Below are positions 24,332 to 38,439 of a stretch of DNA of 64,000 nucleotides, piece by piece. The notes beneath the pieces are model-generated. The model ran no database searches and was not told where the DNA came from. It was given only the letters and a program-made list of their open reading frames with translations. The translations under genes and the position numbers were made by a program. Positions within the stretch are counted from its first letter, which is position 1; each line of letters starts with the position of its first letter. Source of the DNA: Puffinus mauretanicus (taxonomy: Eukaryota; Chordata; Aves; Procellariiformes; Procellariidae); NCBI GenBank assembly GCA_023333565.1, contig JAJKFH010002906.1:3116501-3180500 (forward strand), written 5' to 3'.

Positions 24332-26071
24332 AATACCTACCTGAAAACATACTTGCTAGAAAGACAAGGTGTTTTGTCTGAACAGAACATGAAACTTAAA
24401 CAGTGTGATACCTGTTAGTCTTCCATAAATTTCTTTTTTTATATTTGGAATTATATTAAATATAGCAGAACAGATGGATGAAAGAAGGAGAGTTTTGGGG
24501 GAGAGACAAACACCCTGAATCTTTTAGAAAAATGAAGATAGTATTGTAAAAGTGATGCACTAGTAGTTACAGAAGCAGCATATACACATTTTAATGATCT
24601 AAAATACTGTAAATAACATTAGATATTTTGTGCTTGTTTAGAATTTATTTCTGATGTCTGGAGGTACATTTGGTTTTGTTTGTATTGTGGCTAAGCAAAA
24701 ATTAATTTCCCTAGTTATATTATTGCTTTGCTGTATAATACTTCTGGGGCTTTTCTGGACTGAAAAGCTGTGGTAAAGCTACTTTTACACCTTATTTCAC
24801 ATATCTCAGCTCATTTTACTTGCATAAAGTTGACATTCTTTCATTTTTTGTTAAAGCACAAATGAAAGAGTAAAATACATGAAATTTACATGGAAATAGT
24901 GAAAGAGAAAAGATGTCCTGTCCCTTAGTCTTGCAGAGGTGTCTGTGCAGCCCAGTGTTCTGGACATTGACCTGCTCTTAAGTAGGTCTATGTCTCTGTT
25001 GAACAGTCTGACCAGTTGATACAGCAGCATGATAATGTTCCATTTCACAGTAGCATCTGCATCAACTCTTGACATAACCTAGCTAAAAGAGATAGTATTA
25101 GGCAGTTGTTACAGATCAGAAAAACACATTTGATACTTCAAAAATTATCTCACACTTTTTCCATGCAATAGAATGCACTTTGTTATCACGGGCTTCTGTA
25201 TCAACTCATTCCCTTTTGTGGAAGATTTTATTTCAGCATCTTTCTCCTTTTTCCCTTTATTTTCCATTTTAGCACATGAATGACTCAGCAATAGGAAAGG
25301 CCTTCGTAGGAAGATAAGTCATCTGCAGGGCACATTTTCTGTGGCAGGTACAACAGTATAATTCAGTGTACTTAGAAATTAGCCAATTTGTAGTAATACT
25401 TGGTTGGGTAACCTCTTTCAGTTTCTCTCTCCCTGACCCCAGCAGGGAACCCTGGCTGATCATCTTCCACTCTCACTCTTCTGCCAAACAGGGAGAGCCT
25501 ACTGCTTAGCTCTTCAAAGCAGATCCGTGAGGTTACTGGTATGTTAAAAACTTGTTACAAACAAAGTATGTTGTACAGGTGCTTTAGATGTTCCTGACAG
25601 CCCTTCTGAAAGCTATAATCATTGGTCCTTTATTCAGTGGGGACTGGGAAGTGTTTATGCTTTTGTCACACTTTATCACCTCTAGAATAAGTACAATATT
25701 ATTGGGAATTACTTCAAACAACAAGTATCTTGAGTTTCATCAGGCAACGGCAAATTTGTGTTTGAACTACAGACATGATCTGCAAGTATTAAGGAAAGGA
25801 AGGAAAAAAAGCTTCAGTCAGTCTTTGGAATGGGAACATTTATTGAACAGCTTTTAACAGACATTTTTATTTTTTTCCAAACAATGCATACATCTGACCA
25901 GTAAGTTTGGTTGGATTTTTGTTTTTCATCCTTTTGTCATCTACAGTATAAGTAGTGCAGAATCAGCCTTGATAGAAAGGTTGACATTTATTTTTAATTC
26001 TGTAATCCCAAACTTTGTGAGTGTACCTGTTATGCAAAATAAATTTGATGAAGAATGGCAGACCCTAGGTA
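24332..26071. other. AT-rich non-coding stretch
   Basis: The first five bases are the probable right target duplication of the LTR. Otherwise only short chance open frames (up to 89 codons) are present. Confidence 0.5.
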
Positions 26072-26174
26072 TCCCTTCTTCCCTCCCTCCCTCCCTCCCT
26101 CTTTCTCTCCCTCCCTCCCTCCCTCCCTCCCTCCTTCCTTTCTTCCTTCCTTCCTTCTTTCCTTCCTTCCTTCC
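26072..26174 (+). repeat. homopyrimidine CCCT/CCTT microsatellite
   Basis: About 100 bp of uninterrupted C and T on the plus strand, (CCCT)n grading into (CCTT)n with a few TTT/TCT interruptions. It shows extended mirror symmetry, the sequence property associated with triplex (H-DNA) structure. The Ser/Leu/Pro-rich plus-strand frame and the Arg/Glu/Gly-rich minus-strand frame across it are translations of the repeat, not genes. Confidence 0.95.
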
Positions 26175-29100
26175 AACACTGTCTTCCCTTTCTTTCCTTT
26201 TGTTTCTCTAAACCTCACATTTATCCTTTGAATTTGTAAGTTATTACATATCATACGCAGTTTAAAGTAACCTTCACTTTAAATTCCATGGCTTTTGTTG
26301 GCTAAGTCAGTATTTCAACAGCATTATTACAGTTTTCTTTGTGTGAATATTGTCAGTCAGACACTTTTAGCACAGGTAAGTATATTGCAGTTCTACTTGC
26401 AGCTTAGTGGTGAATGTCACCTATTAGGCCTTTGTGAAATCCTCACAACTGATCAGAAATTCCACTGCATGGAAAAAATTGTCTATTGTTAAGCAGAGCT
26501 TTAATTAAAGCTATACTTTGTTTTCAATCCAATTTAGGAACAAATACAAAAAAAGAAAGATGTAAATTTTACAATGCCTGGCAATGTATCCAATTCTGAG
26601 CTGAACAAAGACGCTTATATGCTGAAAATCTTGTAGGAATAAAGCATGTAAGATAAATAAAAAGCTTCCAGTGCTTAATTCCAATTGTCTCCACAACAAC
26701 TGGAGCTGCTGATAAGACACCTACTCAGAGTAATGATGCATAATGTGAAGAAGCAATAACCCAGACTGCATAAGTATGAAGGAATGCCATTCTTTTAAAG
26801 AAAAGTGTGGCAAATGTGAAGCTCCGTTAATGTTCTGAGCCATTTTCAAAGGTATATTTGTGAACACGGCAAATTGCCAAGTTTCAGGATTTTTTCCAAA
26901 TATGATAGGGAGAACATGAAATGTAACTAATATAACTGTATCAAGCATTTGCCCATGTACTATCGTGTAAATATTTATGTACTGTCAGTTCATTATTAGT
27001 GGAAGTTCTAACACGAATATAAATATTAGAAAGTGTGTTTACGACAGATAAATCATAGGGGTGCTGAAGTAATTTGCAACAGTAAAGCTCATTTTGGATA
27101 ATTACAGAGCCCCAGAAGATTGCATTTATGTATTACAAAGGAAGGGGATGTTCAGAAGAGAACTGTTTTGGGCTGCTGACATTCTGAGGAGGCTAGAGGC
27201 TGATCCTGCCTGGGACTGACTTAGGAACATATGCAAATACTAATGAAGGATTTTGTGAATAGAAGGGAGGGGAAAATCGGTGTGGTTTCAATTGCAAGGC
27301 TAACCTTATTCAGTCAAATTTCATGCAGATGAATTACTGTAACTATAGAAATAATGTAAGAAAAGATTAGTTAAGATTATGCTGGCAATAAAGATACTAA
27401 TGGTTTATTACAGACGGAGCTCTATTTTGCATTTTATGTGGGGGTAAATTAGACCACAATGTTGTTTATTCTTGTTTTATGAAGGCTATTTTCATATCCA
27501 TATTAAAGCTTATTATTGCTCTTGCCTTCACTCCCCTCCCCATCCCCATCCACATTTTATCTAGGCAAACTAAATACTTGACTCGGTGCGTCGTCTTCTG
27601 CATACCTTAAATACAGTTAAAGTGAAGAACAAAACAAAGCAACCATTCTCTCCTCCATCCCAAAAAGGGCTAAGCGACAGAGCAATAGACTTTGGAAGGT
27701 CATATTATAATGAGATTAAAATGTAGTTCTCTGAGCTAGTGCTTAGCAGCAAATAAATGTGATTCAGCTCTTTTCCATGAATGTTTTACTGATAAGATTA
27801 ATTTAAAGTGAAACATATATTCTTCCCTTCTATGACAAGGTAGTCAATGTCTATTTGGGAGATGATTGTTCAAGTAAAACACTATGAGAGGGAACAAAAT
27901 TATTTTCTGAACTGCAATAAAAGAGCTTAAAATAAGAGTGAAATCTATCTCACACTTTTTTCTTCATGGTAGTAAAAGCTATCAAATCCTTTGTTGTTTG
28001 TAGAAATTTTTTTTGTGCTAGACTCGTTATTGGACCTTGACTGCCTTTGGAGGACAAATGTTACACCTAGAGATTTGGGTATCATAGCTTTTGGTTCTTT
28101 TTTTTTTTTCCCCCAAGCTCTGGTAAGAACTGTTTCTTTTTATTTTATTTGTCATCATAAATAAATAAATAAAGCATATTAAATACAATAATAAGCAGCT
28201 AATTGGTTCTGTCAAGGCAAGGGATCCGGGTCACAGCTCCCTGAAGTAGGAGTTACATAGCTTATGGACTTCTCCACACTGAGCACTCTTTTACACAGAG
28301 ACCACACCTGCATAGCAGCATCTGTCCGAAAGCCCAGTATGTTAGAACAAGGCAAGATAGTTGTCTTCCCACAACTAAAACCCTGCCTAATCCAACTCAC
28401 TCAACTCCTCCCTACAAGCCAGCCGGGCTCCCTCCTGATACAGCTGAGAAGTTCACCTGCCAAGACTTGTATCTGTGGCTGACTACGTGTATTACAAATT
28501 GAAGTTGTGCCATGCAAAACAAAACTGAAAGTTATTCCTGGACAGCCTGGGAAGCCTGCAGTCTGTTAGGCTGCCTCCAGTGATCTTTCACCTGCTTTCT
28601 CCCCAAATACAGCATCATTTTCTCCATGTGCTCCCTTTCGACTTGCCAATGCCAATGTTCATCGTTTCCTTCCAGCCTAGTCTCCCTCATGGCAGCATGA
28701 TGTGTTAAAACTCCTGCCATGGGGTAGGCCTGGAGCGACAACTTCAAATACTGAGAAACAGAAAATAGGAGTTGACTAGATACAAGAATATTATAAGTAC
28801 TTTCTATTTCTAGTACTGTATCTTCTGTGTGATTCAAAGAATTAATTTAGACAGCATTTAACCAGATGGAAGTTGAAAAAGTTTTCTGAGAATATAGCAG
28901 GTTTAATAGATTTTTCCATTGTTATTTTTGTATAACCTTATTATCAGTCCCTTTCTTTTCAGCTGTCATCTCCTTTTCTGCATTCTGTCTTCACCCTTCT
29001 GGTTATCAGTGGACTTTGCCATCATCCCAGTTTCAAAAGTTAACCCTTTAATCCTTACCATTGTTTAGCCAATGTGATATTTTTTATACTAACCTTTTAC

Positions 29101-32100
29101 CTACTAATCCTTATATACAGATATTTTTGTATGCTCAGCTAATGAACATTTATTAAAATATAATTAAAATGAATGTACTGAAAATCTGTTACAAAAAAGG
29201 AAAAGGGAGAAAGGTAGAAGGAAACTCAGCTTCTTCCCTTATACTGCTTTCATTGTACTGAAAGATTATTGTTATGCGCTTAATCTTCTCAACTAGTAGC
29301 TCTATGCTTTTAAGAGGATTATATTATTAATAGTTTAATTATTCATTATGCAGTATTTTTCCAATTTTTACAAAGGTTTTTGTCATTTGGTTTTTAAAGA
29401 AAATAATTTAATGTTTTATTCTTCTTAATAGTCATGACTGATTCTGGTTTTGCCTGTACTTTCATGAGAAGTTGCTTCAAGAAGGACACAAGAAGATGTC
29501 TGTAGCAGAAGCAGATAGATCCCCTGCCAGCATAGTGACTCAAGACTGGGAGACTAGCACAATCAGGCTGTACTCCAGAGACTATGGTTTGATTACTATC
29601 ACTACCAGTCAGATCATTAATCATAACAGTGGTAGTGACAGCAAGTTTCTTGACCTCATCATGAAAGGCAGGGAGGCCATCCACTGGAGCAATTCATCCT
29701 CCAGGCAAAAGAAAACTGTAAGGAGGATGTCTTTTATCATCTAGTGTGTTCTCTTTTATCCACTAATTCTGCCTATAATCTTGGTAAAAATGTGAGGGCT
29801 TTAAGGAGACAAGATCTCGCATTTCTTCTGCTCCTGGGGAAACACCTTTTGTTTTTGATCACTGAAGTACATGTCCATTTTCTCACCCCTCTGCATCCCT
29901 CAGTATGTAGTAGCTTGGCATCGAAAGCTAGAAATAACAACAGTGTATAACAACAGTGACGCGGCTGTCTGTCTTTATATGGAGGTTGGTTGCATGGAAA
30001 ATTACTATGGGTCTTCTTCTGAACAGCAAAGCATATATTCCTTACAGAATGGTTATTCTCTAGTGGCTGAGGTATGTCTACAATCTATTGCTGCCAAAGG
30101 ATTTAACCCTGAAAACCCTGAGGGACTTCTTCTAAAAACTGAAAATTACAAGGTAGAAAATGTCTAGAATTTCTCTTCATTTTGCTGGTGGAACTGACAG
30201 CATTGTGACCTGCTTTCCAGTCCATGAAACACGTAGTAGTTTTTTCAGTCTGTAATATCTATGCCATTCTGCTGACAGCATCTGTTATTTGTTATGCTTT
30301 TTCATTTCCTCATGTAAAACTCCCTCATTTTCCAAGTTATTTGAATACAACCAATCTTCAAAGAAATGATCTCAAGCAATGCTGACAATTAAAGCCAATT
30401 TGATTCTCATTTTCCTTCAAGATTATTTGCAAAAACTGTTACTTTTGTCAACAGAGAATCATAAAAGTGCATTTTTAGACCTGTTTTTCGGTATAAGCAA
30501 GGTCATGTTGCAAGGAATTTCTATTCTGAGACTGGGAAAATGATTAGGAATGATAATATCTATAATGAAAAGCTTCAAAGACATGATCAAATATGGTAAC
30601 ATAGTACTTGCAAGTCATATGAAAAATTTCAAAGTATCTATGCAAATAAATACTCACATGGGAAGATAATTAACATGGGCGTGTCAAAGAGGTCCCTTTA
30701 CGGCTTCATTTCTTTTCTTTATTAATGACCCACCAGCCATGCAAAGTAGGCAATGCAATATCATTGGATGATTAACTAAAAACACACACTGAGTGTTTTC
30801 TGCAATTTTCTAATTTATATACTGCACTGAGAGTTAATGGGTATTTAAATGGTTTTAAAAGCAGTTTGCAAAATGAAATTTTATAAGAAATAACCATAAT
30901 AAAACTATAGTCCTGAAACCTGCCTTTGCACACAGAAGTACACCTCATTTGGATGGCAATATGTGAAGTGAACAGCAGCTCTGATTCATACACACATAAC
31001 AGTGTAGCAAGTGTCCATTAAATGGCACTGGTCATGACTTCTAGTCATAGCAGAGGACCTTGAGCATATTAGCCAAAGATAACAAACATATTATTCCTTT
31101 TTTTATTTACACAATTGGTGCTAAATTATGACTAAATAATTAATTAAATGCTTATTTAGGTGTGCCAACTGAGTTATTTGGTATTTCAAATACAGTATTT
31201 CAAGTACAGTATTTCAAATGCCAGCTCCAGGCAGAATCCCTTGATGCCAAGCAAGCAGCACCATGGAATTGGGCAGAAAGCTTTGAGATGTAATTTTCAC
31301 TGTGTTTACTTAAAACTTCAATATTGTACTTCATAGCTTACAATCCAAACTTCCATGTTTCCTGTCTTTGTTGGAAAAACAACCAAAGACATTATTTTAC
31401 TTTTTATCTTATCTATATAGTTGATACTTATCTCTCCAATAGTTCAAATTTTCCCTGGAAATAGTCACTTCATGTTAGATTCATTTGGACTCTTGCTTAA
31501 AGCCTAAATCCTATCATTGTTTTTACAGTTGCTGAGTTCCAGACTTCTTAAGCACTGGGTTACCTTGACAAACTTGGATTCTCACTTCTCCAATTCTGCA
31601 CAATGCCAGATTGTATCTTCATATTTCAAAAAAATTAAAATGTTCTTCTTTTCCTCTTGTCAGGGGCTTGTTGGTCTTTGGCTTGTAATTGGATATTCAG
31701 TTTGTTCTTTATTTATCACTTTTCTTTCTGACTTTTCTCTTTCACTCCCTCACTTTCCGTTTTCTTTTTTTCTTTCTTTTTTTTTTAAAATATATTTTCA
31801 CACAGGCAGTTCACAGCATTAACATATGTTCATGTAAAATTATTTGGTAAATATCAGTATTCATGCAAGTAGGTCACAGTTAAGTCTCAGCTAGTGCCAA
31901 GTGTCAGCACTGTGGAAACTTCACATATAACTCACTAACCTCAGTCTTAACCTCTGTCTCATCCACTTAAGTGATGTGGCCTATACATTACAGAGAGTTT
32001 GTAAAGTGTACAGAAGTGACGATAAATTATGTATTTGCTCTTTCTCTTAATATACACAGAGGCCAATACAGTGATTATTTAAGTAGACTTTGAAATAAAG

Positions 32101-34553
32101 CCCAATGAAAACTTTCTAAGAAAAATAAAATAATAATGATTAAAAAAAGCAACATTTAGCCTATTTATCAACCTGGAGGAACCATAGATTAATTCATTTT
32201 TAGGGTGACTATCACCTAAAGTTTGGGAGTTTTGTCAGAAGTTTGCATTAATATTTTGGGCTAATCTTAAAAAAAATTATGGCCTCAAATCCTCATAGAC
32301 TTTATATGCAAAAGTAAAAACAACTTAAAAAAAATTCTAGTGAATATAAATCTCTACGATTTTCACAAATCTAATATCTTTTCCAATTAATAAAATTTAC
32401 TGGTAAATTAATCTCATGCACTAATACAAAATTCTTGAAAATATAAATGCTTGGCAGGCTGAAAATACATCACCTTTCTTGTTTTTAGTTCCCAGTTTCC
32501 TTTGCAACACCTTTTCAGGTGTCTGTAGAGATATGTGGGATTATGGAGAAGGCATAAATTGTTGAACGGTAAAGAGAGAAGGAGGAAAGAGGGCACTGAA
32601 ATGTAACTGAAAAAAAAAAAAAAGAATAAAAAATTGGACTGTGACCCTTACTTGCTAGGGCAGAAATAATGCTTTTATGTGTTCAACAGTTCTGTGATAA
32701 TAGTGTGGATTTTGTGCTACATGCTTAAGTGGACAAACGGAACAATCATGTTCCATAATACATCACTTTGTTTTCTATGTAAAATCCTCCTGTGCAACCT
32801 ACTTTAGATATGTAACTTTCCTAGCCATTATCCTCCAAACAATTTAGGAATAGATAACTAGACTGACATTTTGTTAATTATCCCTATTAAAATGCAAGCT
32901 TGTGGTATATTATCGTAATAAATTTTAGCAATAAATGAAATAATGCACTAGGCTCCCCACAAAGAAAGACCTCTTTCTGGTGGCAATTTACATCACAAAC
33001 ATTAAAAACATACGTCATTTGAGCCCGTAATTAATAATAATGGCAATATAAATTATATGATTATCATCTTCTTATCAAATATTTTACATGCTAATACCTG
33101 AAAAGAGTATGAATTAACATAGCCTAAAGTGTTATTTGTATCCTCGTTTCCACTGAGGACTATCCTAGAATAGAAAGGTAAACCTTTGTCATTTTGCGAG
33201 TTAAGCCACTCACAGGTTCCAGAAGCAGATCTTCCTATGCGCCTTTTCTATGCGTCCTTGAAATACCCTAGTGGTTTTCTATCCGATCTGAAGTTTATCA
33301 ACATGGCTTGTGTTCTGTAAGATGATCATAGCGGCATTTTCCAAAAGCTTTAAAACTTTAGAAGACTCATCACCTGCTCTGTTTCATTTTCCTGTCTTAT
33401 CCCAGTATTTTGCTTGCTTTTGTGTGTGTTTTGTTGTAGGTAAAATACCACAGGATGTAATCTAGAAGCAGCAACATTTGTGAAAATTCTTAAGTGCTTT
33501 TGGAAGTGAGTCCCATAAATTTGAGATGATTCCTGAGGACTTTCTTCCTAAAATTTTTTATTACAAAAGGCTGTGTCTAAAATAATGAATTTCTCATAGA
33601 CATAACTTTTTTACTTTGACATGAAGTGGCTTTGTTCTGGAGATATGCATCTGCACTTTCTCAAAAAATAGTGCTATGCTATACAAAGAGCGATCGCTTC
33701 TCCCTCTCGTCCAACAGCCCCACAGGTATCCAAGACACTCAAGTTCTGGCCTTTCCCTGGCTAGGAGATTCTAAGAATATGAACATCTCTCCTTTGCATA
33801 TCTCTTATCACCAAGCTCTTGAGGTTTTATGGGGCAAGGTTCTTCTGACTTCTTGCTTTTGAAGCTGTTCCATTTTGCATAGGGTAATTAAAGATTCACA
33901 GGGCTAGAGCAAGCAAGAGGGAGCAAGTATGTGGTGCTAGATGGTAGGATTAGTGCACTTAGAAAGGTGAAGCTCCAGTTTCTTCTCCAAATAATAGTTC
34001 ATGATATAGTTACTTCTTTTGCAGATTTCTGATCTTTAGGTTCCCTAATAAATTAAACACTTTTGAAAGCTTTAGTGTCTGTGTTGTATCTATTGCTTTA
34101 GATTAAAAAAAAAAAAAGGAACATTTAGGGCATGATTTAACTCTTCAAGATTACATGGTAGGTAAATTAAAGACACAAACTGACTGACTTAAGAAGGTTT
34201 CTAAAGGGTGGTCTTATTTATAACACAGAAAATGCACAGATTTAGCAAAAATATTACCTTGCCTGCATTTCAGTGCATAACTTTTCTTGCCAGTCACCAG
34301 TGTTTATTGGATTGAGGTCGTACCTTCCAGGATAATTGAAAATCTTGAGATCATACTCTTTTAGCAAACCAGAGAATTCTTCATTCTCTGCACACTTTCT
34401 TTAATTTTCATTGGTTTTAAAACTAAATTAGATACCCTCTCTTCCCTCACATCTGGGCAACCAAAGTCTCATGGTCTATTTCCTTCTACCTACCAAGTGG
34501 AATATGCAACTTTCATATCCTTTTCAAGCAGCTTCTCTTCATTCTTACCCTGT
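26175..34553. other. long AT-rich non-coding stretch
   Basis: No exon, RNA gene or transposon was recognised. Simple repeats include AAAT units at 28157-28172 and poly-T or poly-A runs near 28097 and 32611. Three consecutive plus-strand open frames, 29472-29744 (90 codons), 29744-29950 (68) and 29871-30167 (98), form the densest open region but show no family motif. The minus-strand frame at 28532-28837 (101 codons) is also unrecognised. Confidence 0.45.
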
Positions 34554-34598
34554 GCCATGTCATGCCATGCCATGCCATGCCATGCCATCCCATCCCAT
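34554..34598. repeat. CATGC pentanucleotide array
   Basis: Five exact CATGC units (34561-34585) are followed by two CATCC units and preceded by imperfect GCCATGT. It is a short tandem repeat. Confidence 0.9.
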
Positions 34599-36632
34599 AA
34601 ATTTCTTTTCAGAGAAGTGCAAAATATTGTCTCACTTCTAGTCAATTTTCAAAACATATTCCATGTGCAATAATTAATATTTTCTACTGTCTCTAATTTG
34701 GATGTATGCATGCTGGTAGCCTTCTCAGCAAAGGTGAATACACCCAGGCATTTCATGATACAATCTAAACCAGAAAATCCACCATGGGCAAATTCCCAAA
34801 GTTTTTCATGTTCTCTCAGTCTTAATTCCAGCACAGGCAGTTGTAAATTTGACTTTCCCTAGTGCAGATGAGTGAGGCTTTTAGAATCAAAAACTTTCCA
34901 TGAGTAAATAAACAAACATTTTTTTTTAAACTTCTGTTTGTTTTGTCCTCCTAATTAGCAATCACATTTTAAAATTTAATACTTTAAAAGAATGTCCTTT
35001 CACAGATACAGGGGGAAGATACACCTTTTTAAATAAATGCTTAAGTTCTGATATACCCAGCATGAAAATTGCAGTAGAAAAATAAGTTTTTCTTCTAGTA
35101 TACTCTGTTTGCTTGAGACTACTTTTTTGTATTCTTTATTTTGAGGGATCAACAAAATTAAAGTATCACTAAAACAAATCAGCATACATCTCCCTCTCCA
35201 TTTCTATATCTTTTTAACTTTAAAGATGAGGCCTAGGGAGGTTGGCACTGTCACTGTACAATCTACTTTGCAAAATCTGTTTTGTGATATATGACATACA
35301 AGGAAGTAGGCAGCCAAAGATACAGAAAAAGATTGGGAAATTACTTTCTATATTGAACTGCGCTATGCAGTGAACACTGATTTTCTGTTATATCCTGCAG
35401 CTATCTTGTCATAATAATTTTTTCTGTAAGTCCTTTCCTTTTGTTTCTAGATTTTCCAAGACTTAGCAGCCTGTCTGAAAGAAATAAACGGTAACTCTGA
35501 AAATTCTTTGGTACAGTATGAATACCAATTAATTTTCTGATGTATTTTTAGTCATGTTCCATTAAATATGTAAAATGATGAGTCGCTAGTATTGGTGAGA
35601 GGGGGAAGTGGAATATAATTAATAGATGAAAGAATGCCCCTTCAAAATGTAGCTGAAATTTCTAATTCCAACCTTCATATCTGTATTTTAGATTGACTAT
35701 ACCCTGGGGCCTCAGAAGTGAGCCTCATTTACTGAAAAGTCATGGGAAGTCATGTTTATTGTCTCAGCAGGTAGCTGCACTTTAAGCGTAATACTGAAAG
35801 ACAAGAGAAAACAGAGGCCAGTTTATTAGAGGCACACTGTAGCTTCCCAAAAGATGTGCGCGGCAGAAAAGAAAAAAGAAAAAAAAAAAAGCACATGCAT
35901 CCGATTCTATCAAACTTTAACTATTTCTGCTTTAAATAGGTCAACCTAAGTTCTTCAATGTTCCCAAATACATGAGAATGGTGTAAGCAGTCTCTCCTGT
36001 GGAAGGAAATGTGACCAATCTATGTAAGAAACTGTCTGTGAGCTTTCGTGTAGGCTGTAAGCATTTCAGCTTTATCGCTCAGACTCACATCAGTTCTTTA
36101 ACCATACACATGGAAGGATTTGTGTATTAAAACTGACTACAGTAATGAAATATTTGTTTATTCAATTTCAGAAAAGATACTTATCTCTCTGAGGTTGCAA
36201 AGCAAAACATTATGCTAACATATTTCATATATGTAGGCAGCAGTGAGGCAACCCTAGACAGTCTGCTCTCTTTTTGTCACAAAATGTTCTTAGCGCCTAA
36301 TAACATTGTGATAAAGGGGCTGTACTGTATCTGTGTAGCCATGTTTATTGCCATATGGTAGTTCCTAAATTACATTGCACTCTGATGAGTAGAGATTGGC
36401 CAAAATGGTCTGGCTGGCTCCCAGCATTGAGCAGTTGCTGACAGGGCTGGTGCACGCTAACGGTGGCAATACAGCTGGTAATACAGCACTTTCATCGAGT
36501 TACCTTTACTGCCAGCTATTATTTTCTACAGCTACAAAAGCACATTTCTTGTTTACCTTTATTATTAATTATTACATATCCTTAAGACACATCACCCATG
36601 CTTCTGCTAATAATACCTTCCCTGGGGTATAA
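34599..36632. other. AT-rich non-coding stretch
   Basis: A purine tract (AAAAGAAAAAAGAAAAAA type) lies near 35868-35890. No gene was recognised. Confidence 0.5.
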
Positions 36633-36665
36633 TATTAACTAATTAATCCATTAACTAATTAATCC
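36633..36665. repeat. 16-bp tandem duplication with TAATTA cores
   Basis: ATTAACTAATTAATCC occurs twice in direct tandem (starting at 36633 and 36649). Each unit contains TAATTA. Confidence 0.8.
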
Positions 36666-38439
36666 AAATCCTTGACAAAGTTCATTTGAGGTGTCCTATT
36701 AAGAGTGTCAGTCATAGTAGTTACTCTAACCCTTTGACTTCTGGGTTTGTTGCTAGTATTTCTAGGAGAAGTAGCATATATAATTTTTTGAACATGAGCC
36801 TCACAAGATTAAGTGGAATGAGCGAGAAAAACTGCTAAACTTGGAGCAGCACTCCAAATCATGTATGTGTTTATTACGCTTCTTAACATCCTGACCTAAA
36901 ATAAACAATGCACCTCACCACAGTTTTTCTGACCATTTCATAGACTTTAATGAGTCTTTTGTGACATGCCTGCTGCTAAATTGCTGTATCTTTATCTAAA
37001 TAAACCTAATTCAATACTAACCTGATCTAATAGTTTTTATCAGCCCAGCCAAACAGTCCTAGTATGTTGATATGTTCACATTGCAGATTTTAGTGTGATG
37101 TAAAGGCATCTAAGCAAGCTCTAAATAAATTATCTCATATACTAGAAGTAGTTTTGTAGTGGAGCTGAAGGTTGCTTTAAAGGTTAACCTGACTTCTTGG
37201 AAAAATGAATGAATTTACATTAATTCTTTGATATGTAGACAGTTATAGTACAGTGCCATCGGTGATGTTGACATACCCTATATTTTGACACATCTCTGTG
37301 CTCATAGTAAACTCTAAAGCTATGGGAGTAAGGCATATCTAGGTCTGTAAAAAGAAGCACTTGCATTTTGGAATTATTGAATTGTACACAGAAAACCGTA
37401 ATTGCATCTCTACATATTCTATTATATCCTGTTATCCCACAGTGGATTAGCACTAATATAATTCACAAAATTTCCATAACTGAAATACACTGGAAAAGTC
37501 AGAAGGCTTATACTAGTTCTTGAATTCACAGGGGAATCTTACTCTGCTATTATACCTAGCACTTCATAAGCTTTCGTTTCTTAAGACTAAAACTGTAAAA
37601 CATTCTGTGAAACAGGAAGATGTTAAGATTTTATAGATGTTGAAACTTATTTAATAGCATTCATGAAGTATTTTTATGTCTTAACTAGGGCTGTGTGAAT
37701 AACCGATTTTTTTAGCTGAACTTAAAATTCCAGAGAAAAGCATGAGACAATCCTCTCTGCTCCTTGTAGCATTAAAAACCTGAAAAAATTATGTCACTCT
37801 GAACAAAAGATTTCTGTTGGCTTAAATTAATTTTATTTTTTCTTATCATTGTCTATTTCTTTTAAAAATTATATTTAACAGCGTTTCCAGATGAATAAAT
37901 AAAAACAAAAAACAGAAACAGATATGATGAAATTAAATATTTTTTCTTTGTAAAAATGTTTTCTTACATTTTCAAGGGCAAAACTATTAGCCAAACACTG
38001 TTTGAATTCATAAATGATTTCTAAGTTCTTCCAGGAATATTTTTTTTTCACACAAAATACTTCCTACAAATATATGGTGTCATAAAATACTTATGATTAT
38101 GACTAAATCTTCTTATTTATTAAGTCCTATGCATGAAATTAAGCCCTTGGCTTCAGAAAGGTTTTCATTAGATGAAATGAAAAACTTCTTTTCAGTAAAA
38201 TCAATTAAAAACCATGAAAAGTCTTATTTTGTCTGCAGTGTTTTTTTCAACAATGTTCTGTCATGAACATTACTCTCCAAATCCTCTTCTTTGTTTATGC
38301 ATCCTCTAGCTCTATGCATCCTCTTGACTCTCTCTTTGACAGAAGTACATGTTTCCATCCCTAGGATCCTATATATCCTTCCTTTCGTCCTAATGCATTA
38401 CATATGAGTGTTAGAGATAATGGGTATCTCTCTAGAAGA
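36666..38439. other. AT-rich non-coding stretch
   Basis: Only chance open frames are present. Nothing was recognised. Confidence 0.5.

Noticed and set aside
25969..26254. Ser/Leu/Pro-rich and Arg/Glu/Gly-rich open frames
   Set aside because: They are translations of the CCCT/CCTT microsatellite on either strand.
28532..28837. 101-codon minus-strand open frame
   Set aside because: No recognisable motif or neighbouring exon. The overlapping GC-moderate segment has no repeat assignment, so it is left as a chance frame.
31136..31150. AATAATTAATTAAATGC as a regulatory homeodomain site
   Set aside because: TAATTA cores are frequent in AT-rich sequence and nothing else marks this one.
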